The notes: a model not told the origin generated them from the letters alone. A stretch of 64,000 bases of DNA from Burkholderia sp. 4M9327F10 (GCF_005503145.1 NZ_SCNV01000022.1:1-64000); one strand, 5' to 3'. Positions 24,091 to 33,625 are shown, numbered from the stretch's first letter. Translations and numbers: made by a program.

Positions 24091-26274
24091 GTGAAATTCT
24101 CTTCTGGCATAGGCGCAGCCATGCTCGTTGTACAGAGCATGGCGCCGTGCGTTGCGCTGGCTCAGTCGCAACTTACCTACACCACGTCCTGGATCGGCAA
24201 TAGTTTCGGTTTTGGCGACGGAAAATGGGTTCAGCAGGATATTCAGGCTATTAATGTTGCCCCGAATGGAACCGTATATACCGATTCACCATGGGATGAA
24301 AGCGGCAGTGAAATCGCTGCTTATCAGAATGGCAATAAACTCGCCGTGGCCGGCAATACGCATGGATGGGGTGCGGCCGGCGGCGATGCGGTGGCCGTCA
24401 ACAGCACGTACCTGTACGCGGCGATGTCCATCGGCAATCAGAGCAACACGCTGGTGGGCGCCGACTACCCTCCGCAGAACCAGACCTGGTTCGGCATCAC
24501 GCGGCGCCAGTTGTCGAACATCGCATTGGGTGCACCGTTTTCGTCCGGCATCGGTAATAGCGCCAACTCGACCAAGAACAGTTTTCTGCGCGTGCAGGCG
24601 GCAACGGCCGGCGTCGATGCAGGCATTCGCGGACTCGCCGCCACCGATAGCGAAGTGTACGTGGCCGACACATACGGCAACCGCATCGTCGTGCTCGACG
24701 CACAAACCATGCGTCAGTTGCGTTCATGGAACGTGCCGGCGCCGGGACGCATTGTTATCGACACCGACACGACGCTCTGGGTCATCAGCGGCTTCGATTC
24801 GACGAGCGCGAAGGTCGTGCACTATTCGAACACCGGTGCGCCGCTGCCGGGCACTGCAACGCTGCCGGCAGGAGCGATACCCACCGCGCTCGCGTTGGCG
24901 CCCTCAGGGCAGCTGCTGGTGGCGGACAATGGACCGTCGCAGCAGATTCTCGTCTACAACAAGGTCGCTGGCGGCCAGACACAACTTGGTGACGCGCTCG
25001 GCACGCGTAACGGCATCTTCCATACGATCGCCGGGGCGCCCGGCAACTGGCGCTTCAATGGCATCACCGGCATCGGCTTCGATCAGAGCGGCAACCTATA
25101 CGTCGGGCAGAACGGCGAAGGGCCGCGACCGATCGGCTCGGCGACGGTCGGCCAGGGGGCGGTGCTGGAAAGCTACGAGCTCGAGTTACGGCAACTGAAC
25201 TGGCGGCTATACGGGCTCACGTTTGTCGACAGCGGCGCCTTCGACCCCGCCAATCCCGCTACCGTGTATAGCGGCTCGAAACGCTTCTCGCTCGACTACA
25301 GCCGCCCCACCGGCGAGGAGTGGTCGTATACCGGCTTTACGCTGGACCGCTTCGCTTACCCCGACGACTCCGCATTTCATCTGACACGCGGCGTGCGCGG
25401 CGAGCCGATGGTCAGACGCATCAATGGCCAGCCGTATCTCTACGCGCTCGACCAGGACTCGCACTATCTGAGCGTGTATCGCTTCGACAACGCCCACGGC
25501 GAAGTCGCGATTCCCTCCGGTCTGCTGGCGGAGAATCCGATTCCCGGTAGCTGGCCGGCCGGGCAGCCGACGTATGGCGAGTGGATGTGGCGCGACAGCA
25601 ATGGCGACGGCGTGGTTCAGGCGAGCGAGATCACCAGCAACCCGTCTACCGGCAGCACGGTCGGCAACGGTTTCTGGTGGGTGGACAGTGCCAGCAACGT
25701 CTGGCTTGCGACGCCGGTGAGCGGGATTCGCGAAATGCCGCTGCAGGGTCTGGATTCCTTCGGTAACCCGATCTATCAATACACCGGCGCGAAGACGTTC
25801 GCGATGCCCAGGCAGTTCACCCGGCTCGGACGCATCGTCTATATCAAACAGACCGATACGATGTACGTGACCGGCTTTACGGCGGCCAATCCATGGAACG
25901 CAACGCTCTGGAAAGAGGCCGGCCCGCTGCTGGCACGCTACGACAACTGGAGCAGCGGCAATCCGCAGCTGGTCTATACGATCGCATTGCCGTGGAATAC
26001 CCAAAGCAATCCGCAGGTGACGACAGTGGGCGTGGCGGTGGCAGGCAACTACATCTTCGTCGCCGAACTGTTTACGCAGAAGATCGATGTGTACGACACG
26101 CGTAGCGGTCAGGCGGTCGGCTATATGACGCCGGGCGCGAGCGTCGGTAATACGAGCGGCTGGGTGGATGTGTATCTCGGCATCAGCGCCGTGGAGCGCG
26201 CCAATGGCGAATACGACGTGCTGGTGGAGGACGATGCGCGCGCCAAGATCCTGTTGTACCGATGGAAGCCTTAG
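24091..26274 (+). CDS. exported NHL/beta-propeller-like protein, unknown function
   Basis: From GTG 24091 (AAGGA at 24079-24083, 7 nt away) the protein has 727 residues; ATG 24085 is also possible. A signal peptide runs to about residue 28 (ALAQS). The mature protein has repeats typical of NHL/SMP-30-like propellers, for example GLAATDSEVYVADTYGNRIVVLD (quoted in part), ALAPSGQLLVADNGP and GIGFDQSGNLYVGQNGEG. An acidic, calcium-loop-like DSNGDGVV follows at about 507-514. It is probably periplasmic or secreted, perhaps binding a polymer or acting as a scaffold. It stands alone, with no neighbour that suggests a pathway. Confidence 0.75.
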   Translation: MKFSSGIGAAMLVVQSMAPCVALAQSQLTYTTSWIGNSFGFGDGKWVQQDIQAINVAPNGTVYTDSPWDESGSEIAAYQNGNKLAVAGNTHGWGAAGGDAVAVNSTYLYAAMSIGNQSNTLVGADYPPQNQTWFGITRRQLSNIALGAPFSSGIGNSANSTKNSFLRVQAATAGVDAGIRGLAATDSEVYVADTYGNRIVVLDAQTMRQLRSWNVPAPGRIVIDTDTTLWVISGFDSTSAKVVHYSNTGAPLPGTATLPAGAIPTALALAPSGQLLVADNGPSQQILVYNKVAGGQTQLGDALGTRNGIFHTIAGAPGNWRFNGITGIGFDQSGNLYVGQNGEGPRPIGSATVGQGAVLESYELELRQLNWRLYGLTFVDSGAFDPANPATVYSGSKRFSLDYSRPTGEEWSYTGFTLDRFAYPDDSAFHLTRGVRGEPMVRRINGQPYLYALDQDSHYLSVYRFDNAHGEVAIPSGLLAENPIPGSWPAGQPTYGEWMWRDSNGDGVVQASEITSNPSTGSTVGNGFWWVDSASNVWLATPVSGIREMPLQGLDSFGNPIYQYTGAKTFAMPRQFTRLGRIVYIKQTDTMYVTGFTAANPWNATLWKEAGPLLARYDNWSSGNPQLVYTIALPWNTQSNPQVTTVGVAVAGNYIFVAELFTQKIDVYDTRSGQAVGYMTPGASVGNTSGWVDVYLGISAVERANGEYDVLVEDDARAKILLYRWKP

Positions 26275-26395
26275 CACACCGCGTGGCGGGCAGGCATGCG
26301 GCATCTGGACGAATAGACGGCTGATCGCGATCGGTATATAACAACATTAGAGATTCGTTCACACACCGCTGCCACCTTGGGAGAGGCGCTCCATC

Positions 26396-26662
26396 ATGAC
26401 GCGTGATGTTTCGCAACAGCAGGAACCGGATGAAAGGGATGAACGGCCTGAGCTCGAACACCTCGACGCGGCCGTCAGCCATGTCGACCAGTTGGTGAGT
26501 TCGGGCGGCATTGCATCGGGCGCGGCCAAAGGTCTGCTGTACAGCCTGATCGAGACGCTCGGCACGCTGGTGGGCGACCCGGATTTGCCGGAGCACGCCC
26601 GTTCCGGCTATGAAGGTCTGCTGGAAACGGCGCGTGAATTGCGGGTCAAACTCGAACGCTGA
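26396..26662 (+). CDS. small hypothetical acidic protein
   Basis: The 88-residue protein has a charged N-terminus rich in Asp, Glu and Gln, then two amphipathic helices (LDAAVSHVDQLVSSGG and GAAKGLLYSLIETLGTLVG) and a C-terminal helix ending ELRVKLER. It has no signal peptide or membrane segment and I recognise no family. A purine-rich GGGAGAGG at 26380-26387 lies 8 nt before ATG 26396. It is convergent with the glycosylase gene, 15 bp away, and may be a conserved Burkholderiaceae hypothetical. Confidence 0.65.
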   Translation: MTRDVSQQQEPDERDERPELEHLDAAVSHVDQLVSSGGIASGAAKGLLYSLIETLGTLVGDPDLPEHARSGYEGLLETARELRVKLER

Positions 26663-26677
26663 GATTGGCCGGTAGGT

Positions 26678-27901
26678 TCACGCTTGCGCACTTTCCTGCG
26701 CGGCCAGCGCCTCGAGCAATTCCGGCGGCGCTGAGGCGATCTGTACCTCAGGCGTGCCATGCCAGTCCGCGCAACGCAGGAAGGCACGCCGCAAGTCTGC
26801 GGCAAGACGGCCGCTGACGCGCACCCCCGCTTCCAGATGAACCGCCTTCAGCTCGAAGATCCCGCTCGTGCGGTGCGCCTTCGCGTCGGCGCGGCCGATC
26901 AGCTTGCCGCGGCTCAGAATCGGCAGCACGAAATAGCCGTATTTGCGCTTGGCGGCAGGCGTATAGCACTCGATCGCGTAGTCGAAATCGAATAACGCCG
27001 CAGCGCGCTTGCGATCCCACACCACCGGATCGAACGGCGATAGCAAGGTCGTGACGGTCGAGGCGAGTTTGCCGTTTGCCGCATCGTCGATTAACGGCGC
27101 AAAGTCTCGATGGACGAACGTGTCCTGCTTCCAGCCGTCGACACGGACCGGCATCAGTTCACCTTCGTCCGCCAGTGCGTGCAGCGCCTCGACATAGGGC
27201 CGCCGCGCCAGCCGGTAGTAATCAGCGACCCAATCGGCGCGCGCAACGCCCAAGGCGCGGCAAGTGCGTCGCAACACCTCCTGTTCCACCGCTGCCGCCG
27301 GTTGCAGATCCCGCGCATCGCTCCAGTCCGGCAGCACCCGTTCGGTCAGATCGTAGACGCGATGAAAATTGCGCCGTTCAGCCACCATCAATTCGCCGAT
27401 GGCGAACAGCACCTCAAGGTGGCGCTTCTCCGGCTTCCAGTCCCACCAGCCGTTGCTTTTGCCGGCTTCGCGGACGAAGTCCGCCGAACGCACCGGTCCG
27501 TTCGCGCGAATCTGCTCGAGCAGGCGCGCGATGTCCTTGCGGTATTTCTTGTGCCATTCGGCGGCGTATTTCCAGCCCATGCCGCTCGGGTCGAGCATGC
27601 GATGGCGCAGCAGGCCATAGTCCTCGATCGGCACAAAACAGGCTTCATGCGACCAGTATTCGAACAGTTTGCCTTCCGCGAGATGCTCATCGAGCCATTG
27701 CGGCGAGTAGGCGCCGAGGCGGCTGAACAGAACGAGGTAGGGGCTGCGCGCGACGACGTGGATCGTGTCGATCTGCAACTGCGCCATGCGGCGAATCGCG
27801 TCGAGGACGTCGGCTTTGCTGGCTTTGCGCCGCGGCGGCGTGAGCAGGCCTTGTGCGGCGAGGTGGAGGGTGCGGGCGGCGGATAACGGCAGTATCTTCA
27901 C
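26678..27901 (-). CDS. AlkX/YcaQ-family DNA glycosylase (winged-helix, interstrand crosslink repair type)
   Basis: From GTG 27901 the protein has about 407 residues, the usual size. An ATG at 27976 would add 25 residues that look non-coding in character. It belongs to the HTH_42 family (tandem winged helices), which removes bulky or crosslinked alkylated bases. The catalytic-site motif is QID at about 43-45 (AQLQIDTIHVVARSPY); a Q-phi-D motif marks the YcaQ/AlkX branch, whereas antibiotic self-resistance AlkZ proteins have Q-phi-Q. The EYWSHEACFVP segment is also typical. It is a single housekeeping-type repair gene. Confidence 0.85.
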   Translation of the reverse strand: MKILPLSAARTLHLAAQGLLTPPRRKASKADVLDAIRRMAQLQIDTIHVVARSPYLVLFSRLGAYSPQWLDEHLAEGKLFEYWSHEACFVPIEDYGLLRHRMLDPSGMGWKYAAEWHKKYRKDIARLLEQIRANGPVRSADFVREAGKSNGWWDWKPEKRHLEVLFAIGELMVAERRNFHRVYDLTERVLPDWSDARDLQPAAAVEQEVLRRTCRALGVARADWVADYYRLARRPYVEALHALADEGELMPVRVDGWKQDTFVHRDFAPLIDDAANGKLASTVTTLLSPFDPVVWDRKRAAALFDFDYAIECYTPAAKRKYGYFVLPILSRGKLIGRADAKAHRTSGIFELKAVHLEAGVRVSGRLAADLRRAFLRCADWHGTPEVQIASAPPELLEALAAQESAQA

Positions 27902-28005
27902 GCGGTCGATTGCTGGGTGCTCATCGGATTGGCGGCAACGAGGGGCGCACCGAAGCTGCGCCGCCTCGCCGGACAACCGTTACTTTAGCGCGAATCCGTC
28001 ATACC

Positions 28006-29718
28006 TTATGCGCCTAGCGCCACTGCCTCGCCCTCGCTCACCGCGAGCATCTGATGGATCTGCGACACGACAGCGGCGCCTTCACCCACGGCAGCCGCGA
28101 CCCGCTTGGTCGAGCCGGCACGCGCGTCGCCAATTGCGAACACGCCGTCGACCGAGGTGCCCAGGTCGCAGGTGGAGTTCAGGCCTTTCGAGCCGGTGAG
28201 CACGAAACCCTTCGGATCGAGCCCCACGCCGCAGGTCCGCAGCCAGTCGGTGTTCGGATCGGCGCCGGTGAAGAGGAACAGATGGCGCGACGCGAAACGA
28301 TCCGTGCCGTCGGGCAGCGGCCGCTTGAGAACGACCGACGACAGACCGGTGTCGTCCGCTTCGAGGCTATCGATTTCCGAATGAGGATGTACGAACACGT
28401 TCGGCAGCGAGCGAATCCGGTCGATCAGGTAGCGCGACATGGTCGCTTCGAAACCGCTGCGGCGAATCAGGACATGCACCTTCGCCGCGTGCGTGGCCAG
28501 ATAGACGATGGCCTGCCCCGCGGAATTGCCACCACCCACCAGCACGATCTCTTCGCGCTTGCATAGCTTCGCCTCGACCGGCGAGGCCCAGTAGTAAACG
28601 CCACGTCCGTCGAAACGCTCGAGTCCTTCGATGTCGGGCCGCCGGTACACCGCACCGCTCGCAATCACAATGCTGCGTGCTTTCACACTGCCGCCGCACT
28701 TGAGTTCGAGCCGGTGCGGCGACTCTTCGCAATGCAGGGCCTTAACCTTGACCGGAATCGCAACGTGGGCGCCGAACTTCTGTGCCTGTACAAAGGCGCG
28801 GCCGGCCAGCGCCTGGCCGCTGATGCCGGTCGGAAAACCCAGATAGTTTTCGATCCGCGAACTCGCGCCTGCCTGGCCGCCGGGGGCGCGGCTATCGAGC
28901 ACGATCACCGAGAGGCCTTCCGAGGCCGCATACACCGCAGTCGCCAGTCCAGCCGGGCCGGCGCCGACGATTGCCACGTCATAGATAAACGAAGCGTCGA
29001 GTTCAGGCAGCATGCCCAGACAGGTCGCGAGATGGGGATCGCTCGGGTGACGCAGCACGGAACCGTCCGGACAGATCACCAGCGGCAGGTCTTCCGGTTG
29101 CGCGCCGAACTGTTCGATCAGGCTCAGCGCGTCGTCGTCGCGTTCGTCGATGACCTGATGCGGATGGCCGTTGCGCGACAAAAACCCCTGCAGCGAGACG
29201 AGCCGCGCGTCGTTGCTCTTGCCTATCAGGATCGGGCCACCCGCGCCTTTTTCGATCAGCGAAACGCGCCGCAGGATCAGCGCGCGCATGATGCGCTCGC
29301 CCAGCTCGGCCTCCGCCACGATCAGCGCGCGCAGCCGGACCGGCGGAATCAGCAGCGCTTCGACGGGTTCAAGCGCCACGCCGCTGACGAGACAGACACG
29401 CCCGGACAACTGGCCCACTTCGGCAAGAAACTGCCTTTCGCCGCGCTCGGAGACAAGGCGCTCGCGCCCGAGTCCATCGCGCTGGAAAATCTTCACGCGC
29501 CCTGCCAGCAAGACGAACATCCCCGGGCCGATATGACCGGTCTCGAACAGCAGTTCGCCGGGTTCCCAGTGAGTGATCTCGCCGAATTTGCGCAGCCGGT
29601 TGACTTCTTCCCAGGTCAGTAAGGGGAACATCTGATGCTCCCGCGTCGCCAGCGAGGAGAAGGGCGCGTCGGCAACCACAGCTTGTTGTTGTGCTTCGGG
29701 TTCTTGAGTCTCAACCAT
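28006..29718 (-). CDS. cyclic-nucleotide-binding/thioredoxin-reductase-like FAD oxidoreductase
   Basis: From ATG 29718 (AGGAG upstream on the minus strand) the protein has 570 residues. An N-terminal cNMP-binding-like domain (about 25-150, GELLFETGHIGPGMFVLLAG, quoted as 20) is followed by a short thioredoxin-like linker (about 165-230) and a TrxR-like pyridine-nucleotide oxidoreductase. The latter has FAD motif VGAGPAGLATAVYAA, NADPH motif VGGGNSAGQA and the C-terminal FAIGDARAGSTKR. The redox-active CxxC of thioredoxin reductase is absent: the position reads GRGVYYWASPVEAKLC. It therefore cannot reduce thioredoxin by the standard route. A DedA-rhodanese gene lies 96 bp downstream of its start on the other side of the promoter region, on the same strand. 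Confidence 0.88.
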   Translation of the reverse strand: MVETQEPEAQQQAVVADAPFSSLATREHQMFPLLTWEEVNRLRKFGEITHWEPGELLFETGHIGPGMFVLLAGRVKIFQRDGLGRERLVSERGERQFLAEVGQLSGRVCLVSGVALEPVEALLIPPVRLRALIVAEAELGERIMRALILRRVSLIEKGAGGPILIGKSNDARLVSLQGFLSRNGHPHQVIDERDDDALSLIEQFGAQPEDLPLVICPDGSVLRHPSDPHLATCLGMLPELDASFIYDVAIVGAGPAGLATAVYAASEGLSVIVLDSRAPGGQAGASSRIENYLGFPTGISGQALAGRAFVQAQKFGAHVAIPVKVKALHCEESPHRLELKCGGSVKARSIVIASGAVYRRPDIEGLERFDGRGVYYWASPVEAKLCKREEIVLVGGGNSAGQAIVYLATHAAKVHVLIRRSGFEATMSRYLIDRIRSLPNVFVHPHSEIDSLEADDTGLSSVVLKRPLPDGTDRFASRHLFLFTGADPNTDWLRTCGVGLDPKGFVLTGSKGLNSTCDLGTSVDGVFAIGDARAGSTKRVAAAVGEGAAVVSQIHQMLAVSEGEAVALGA

Positions 29719-29814
29719 TAAACCGCTCCTTCTGTCTTCGGGTGCAGCAGGGCAGGCGTCGACGCGCAAGAGGCGCAGGAGGCATCTCGCGCGGCGCGAG
29801 CGGTGAAGGATGTG

Positions 29815-30801
29815 TTACACCGCCGGCGCCACGCCGGGGTGGACCTCGTCCACCGGCTCGTCCTCGAGCGGCTCGAGTTGCCGCCCCGCGTCACGCCACG
29901 CGTCGAGGCCGCCGCGCAGCGGCAGCACGTCGCTGAAACCTGCTTCGTTGAGTTGCTTGGCCATCCACGCCGCCGAAATCTCATTCGGGCATGAACAGTA
30001 GATAACCAGTTTCTGCTCCGGCGAGTACTTGGCGATGATCTCGTTGAGCTGACGCTCGTCGGCAAACTGGGTGCCGGGAATCACGAACGGATCGAGCTTG
30101 CGCTTCTCGCGCGAACGGATGTCGAACAACACCGGCGGCTGGCCGGCTACGATCAGCTTGTACAGCTCGTCCACATCCATGCGGGCGGTCGCGAGCTTCT
30201 TGATGAGCTGACGCCGGCGGATCCAGCGGTAGCTCGCATAGAGCAGCAGCAACGCGCCGATCACGACAATCGCCATCTTGCCGAGTCGCCCGGCGCCGGC
30301 CAGCACCATGTCGATCTGCGGTGCGAACAGGGCGCCGATGATGAGACCGGTTCCAGACCACAGGGCCGCGCCCACGCTGTCGTAGGTCAGGAAGGTGCGG
30401 TACGTGGTGCCCATTGCACCTGCCATCGGGATGGAGACAATCGACAGGCCCGGCACGAACTTCGCCACGGCGAGCACGCGCACGCCCCAGCGGCCAAAGA
30501 AGCGCTCGGTTTTCTTCACGCAGGTGTCGCGCGACAGCGACAGCTTGCACAGCGTCTTGAGCGTGTTGCCGCCGTAGATGCGGCCCGCGAGGTACCACAC
30601 GCTGTCGCCGATCAGCGTGGCGAAGATCGCCAGGATCAACACCGAGGCGAGCTGCGAGCCGACGGTGGCCGGATGCATGGCGGCCATCGCGCCGAACAGG
30701 ACAAGACACGGCATCGCGGGCACGGGCAACCCGAGCGATGCGGCAAGCACGTTGGCAAAGACAAGTGCAGGCCCGTACTGCTCCACGAGGTCATGTAGCA
30801 T
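29815..30801 (-). CDS. DedA-family membrane protein fused to a rhodanese domain
   Basis: The 328-residue protein has an N-terminal DedA/SNARE-associated domain (about 1-195) with several membrane helices and the conserved FxGRWGVRVLAVAKFVPGLS region. A cytoplasmic rhodanese domain follows (about 205-310), with the loop YCSCPNEISAAW providing the candidate catalytic Cys. DedA proteins act as lipid flippases or in membrane homeostasis; rhodaneses transfer sulfur or sense thiols. The fusion is known in proteobacteria. It is on the same strand and immediately upstream of the cNMP/TrxR-like gene, so a shared redox role is plausible. Confidence 0.88.
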   Translation of the reverse strand: MLHDLVEQYGPALVFANVLAASLGLPVPAMPCLVLFGAMAAMHPATVGSQLASVLILAIFATLIGDSVWYLAGRIYGGNTLKTLCKLSLSRDTCVKKTERFFGRWGVRVLAVAKFVPGLSIVSIPMAGAMGTTYRTFLTYDSVGAALWSGTGLIIGALFAPQIDMVLAGAGRLGKMAIVVIGALLLLYASYRWIRRRQLIKKLATARMDVDELYKLIVAGQPPVLFDIRSREKRKLDPFVIPGTQFADERQLNEIIAKYSPEQKLVIYCSCPNEISAAWMAKQLNEAGFSDVLPLRGGLDAWRDAGRQLEPLEDEPVDEVHPGVAPAV

Positions 30802-31057
30802 CGGCTTACTTCCGCGCCGTTTCCGGGCGAAAGGGAAGAGGTAACTTATCGATTATGGACGCATTTCCAAGACGTGCAAGCGTCTGGAAACGTGACGGAT
30901 GGATGATGCGGGAGAAGCGTTGCTGGGTCAGGCGCCGCGGGCGGTTGCGACGGCCTGGTTGATGCGCCGGCCAATGGGGAACGCGGGGGAACGCGGTGCG
31001 CCGCTTGCCCGGTGGCCAGGGAGCGGCATTCGCGTGAGCCAATGCCGCTGCCGGTTT

Positions 31058-31309
31058 TTACGTACGATGATTGTGCTGTTCGCCCGGCAGTTCGGCACCG
31101 TGCGCGCGAATGGCCGCGATCAGTTCCGCCGGCGTGATTTCATAACGCACTTCGCGGTGGATGCCCGGCTTGCGTTCGTCCACTTCGATCAGAAGAATAC
31201 CCTTGCCGTCTTCTGTCGACTCGAGGCGCAGTGAGCGAAGTTCGCGTGCCGTTGCGTCGTCGAATTCCGTGAGCAGGGCCATTGACCCGGAAGACCCGGT
31301 AGTGCGCAT
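31058..31309 (-). CDS. small conserved hypothetical protein
   Basis: From ATG 31309, which has GAGGA about 8 nt upstream on the minus strand, the protein has 83 residues. It looks like a small alpha/beta protein: ARELRSLRLESTEDGKGILL, then IEVDERKPGIHREVRYEITP and a helix AELIAAIRAHGAEL. There is no signal or membrane segment and I recognise no family. The gene stands alone between the DedA gene and the chemoreceptor gene. An upstream in-frame start at 31369 lacks a ribosome-binding site. Confidence 0.65.
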   Translation of the reverse strand: MRTTGSSGSMALLTEFDDATARELRSLRLESTEDGKGILLIEVDERKPGIHREVRYEITPAELIAAIRAHGAELPGEQHNHRT

Positions 31310-31784
31310 CGAAGTTGTCCTCGTTCCGTTGTTGATCGAACCACTGCATTGTACGGGCACCCGGCGCACCGCGTGTCGCGCGCGGTTGACACCGTGGCAT
31401 TGAGCGCGCCGCCGAGAGCCGCGCCACGCTTTGCGATGCGCGATGTGACGGCGTCGCGTCAGCCAGTTTAACGCGACTCATTGTGCCACCGAACGCATTT
31501 TTCATGCCCCGCGCCGGTGCAACCCTTCCTGTTGATTGTCACGGCCCTGACGTGTAACCGGGTTAGTGCTCCGTGCTACCCATGCGCGCCGCGTGGCGCG
31601 GTTGCATGCGGGAGTGACGTTCCCTCGCTGTAAACGTTTTGCCCCCTGCTGACGTTGACCGGCTTTCGACGGTGATCGTTGCCCGCCGGCTTTTCGGGGG
31701 TGGAGACGTGCGCAGGTATTTATTACTGCCTCATCTGCCTGGTGTGGGCACCGGAGTTCGTTTTTACGCACCTCGTTGCACCCA
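31310..31784. other. 475-bp region without a recognisable gene
   Basis: The region lies between the small hypothetical gene and the chemoreceptor terminator. Reading frames here are short and have no family features. It should contain the promoter of the small hypothetical gene on the minus strand near 31320-31400. Nothing else stands out. Confidence 0.5.
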
Positions 31785-31817
31785 CAAAAAAATAGCCCGT
31801 CCTGTGAAGGACGGGCT
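31785..31817 (-). terminator. intrinsic terminator of the chemoreceptor gene
   Basis: AGCCCGTCCT at 31794-31803 and AGGACGGGCT at 31808-31817 form a perfect 10-bp stem. On the minus strand the stem is followed by A then seven T, giving a textbook terminator about 110 bp after the chemoreceptor stop. Confidence 0.93.
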
Positions 31818-31928
31818 GCTAAAACGCCGTTTTTACTCGGGTCAGCCGACCCCGCACAACCGGGGCGCTGACGCAGTCATGCTGAGCCGCGGACGACCCT
31901 TTGTCGAGGTGGGAGTAACGCCGATCTA

Positions 31929-33569
31929 TCAGACCAAAGCTGGTTCGCGGGGCTCGGCGTGACGGGCCGGCGCTGCGCCTTTCGCGGAGCGGATTGCCGG
32001 GCCTGGCGCCGCTTCGGCGACCGTGAACAGCCGCACGGCCTCATCCAGCACGTCGGCCTGCTCGGCAAGACGTTGCGCCGTCGCGGCGGCCTGTTCGACG
32101 AGCGTGGCATTCTGCTGGGTCGCGCCATCGAGATGTGTGACCGCCTGGTTCACCTGGCGGATGCCCTCCGCCTGCTCGCTGCTCGCGTTCGCCACCTCGA
32201 CGATGATCGACGAGACGCGGCTGACGGCTTCATCGATCGCGCGCATCTGCGAGGTGGTGCGCGCCACCAGTTCCGTGCCTTGCGCGATTTCGGTGACGCT
32301 CGCCTCCACGACCGACTTGATTTCCTTCGACGAAGCCGCGCAGCGCTGCGCGAGCGTGCGCACCTCGCCGGCGACCACCGCGAACGAGCGGCCCGCTTCG
32401 CCCGCGCGGGCGGCTTCGACGGCTGCGTTGAGCGCAAGAATGTTGGTCTGAAACGCAATGCCGTCGATCACGCCGGTGATGTCGGCAATGCGCCTGGAAG
32501 CCGCCGTGATGCCCGCCATGGTCTGTTCCACCTGGCCGGCGATCTTGCCGCCCACGGCGGCTGCCGCCTGCGCATCCTTGGCCAGATCGAGCGCACGTAC
32601 GCTGGCGTCGGCATTTGCCTGCACGGTGGTGGTGAGCTGGTCCATGGTGGCGGCGGTTTCTTCGAGCGAGGCCGCCTGCAACTCGGTGCGGCGCGCCAGA
32701 TCGACATTGCCGCTCGAGATTTCGCGGGCCGCGTCGAGCATGCCGGTGATCTGCGAACGCACGTCGGAGACGATGGCGGCGAGATTGGCCTTTAACTGGT
32801 TGAGCGCCTGCAGCACCTCACCGAGGTCGTCATGACGACCGATCACGAGATCCGTGGTCAGATCGCCGGCGGCGAGGCGGGTCGCGAATCCCGACATGTC
32901 GCGCATCGGCTCGGCCAGATGGCGGGCCAGCAACTGCCATGAGACCACGCTGATCAGCGTGGTCGCGCCGAAGGCGATCCAGAATGCCAGCGGCGGTGTT
33001 GCTCTCCACGCAGCGAGACCGGTCAGCAGCAGCGCGAGCGGCGCCAGTGCATAGCCGATGGCCGCACGGGTTGCCACCGGCAGGCGCATCATCGCTTGCA
33101 GGCGGCCGGCGAATCCGGTTCGCACGACAATGCCGCGATGCAGCTTGTGCGAGCGCGACTTGCCCTCGCGAATCCTTGCATAGAGCGCGTCGGCGGCTCG
33201 CACCGCCTCGCGCGACGGCTTGACCCGCACGCTCAGATAGCCGACCACAGTGCCTTTTTCCACCACCGGTGTGACGCTCGCCTGTACCCAATAGTGGTCG
33301 CCGTTCTTGCGCCGGTTCTTGACGAGGGCGGTCCACGGGCGGCCGCTGCGAATGGTTGCCCACATGTCGGCAAAGGCCTCGCGCGGCATGTCCGGATGGC
33401 GGATCAGATTGTGCGGCTGGCCGATCAACTCGTCTTTCGCATAGCCGGATACGGCAATGAAGGCGGGGTTGCAGTACTCGATGCGGCCGGTCAGGTCGGT
33501 CGCGGACACAAGCATCTGGGACGAGGGGAATTCGTACTCTTGTTGGGTCACAGGCTGGTTATTACGCAT
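31929..33569 (-). CDS. methyl-accepting chemotaxis protein with N-terminal PAS domain (Aer-like)
   Basis: From ATG 33569 (AAGGA just upstream, FliA promoter at 33626-33652) the protein has 546 residues. An N-terminal PAS domain (about 15-115: LTGRIEYCNPAFIAVSGY, LIGQPHNLIRHPDMP) resembles the Aer redox/oxygen sensor. Two membrane helices follow (about 160-205), then HAMP and a methyl-accepting signalling domain with the hairpin tip QTNILALNAAVEAARAGE and VVAGEVRTLAQRCA. No CheR-tethering pentapeptide ends the protein. It probably mediates energy taxis through CheA/CheW. In the upstream-extended reading frame the first 53 residues are not expected to be translated. Confidence 0.93.
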   Translation of the reverse strand: MRNNQPVTQQEYEFPSSQMLVSATDLTGRIEYCNPAFIAVSGYAKDELIGQPHNLIRHPDMPREAFADMWATIRSGRPWTALVKNRRKNGDHYWVQASVTPVVEKGTVVGYLSVRVKPSREAVRAADALYARIREGKSRSHKLHRGIVVRTGFAGRLQAMMRLPVATRAAIGYALAPLALLLTGLAAWRATPPLAFWIAFGATTLISVVSWQLLARHLAEPMRDMSGFATRLAAGDLTTDLVIGRHDDLGEVLQALNQLKANLAAIVSDVRSQITGMLDAAREISSGNVDLARRTELQAASLEETAATMDQLTTTVQANADASVRALDLAKDAQAAAAVGGKIAGQVEQTMAGITAASRRIADITGVIDGIAFQTNILALNAAVEAARAGEAGRSFAVVAGEVRTLAQRCAASSKEIKSVVEASVTEIAQGTELVARTTSQMRAIDEAVSRVSSIIVEVANASSEQAEGIRQVNQAVTHLDGATQQNATLVEQAAATAQRLAEQADVLDEAVRLFTVAEAAPGPAIRSAKGAAPARHAEPREPALV

Positions 33570-33625
33570 GGCTTTCCTTGCAGGGTGGGCGCGCGCACGG
33601 CGCAGTCCTTTCGTCGCTGCAAGCT

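Noticed and set aside
26678..27901. AlkZ-type self-resistance glycosylase and thus a nearby antibiotic cluster
   Set aside because: The active-site motif is QID, the YcaQ/AlkX form, and no biosynthetic genes are nearby.
31502..31771. 89-codon minus-strand frame in the gene-poor stretch
   Set aside because: It has no ribosome-binding site or family features and an Arg/Gln-rich composition typical of non-coding frames in this genome.
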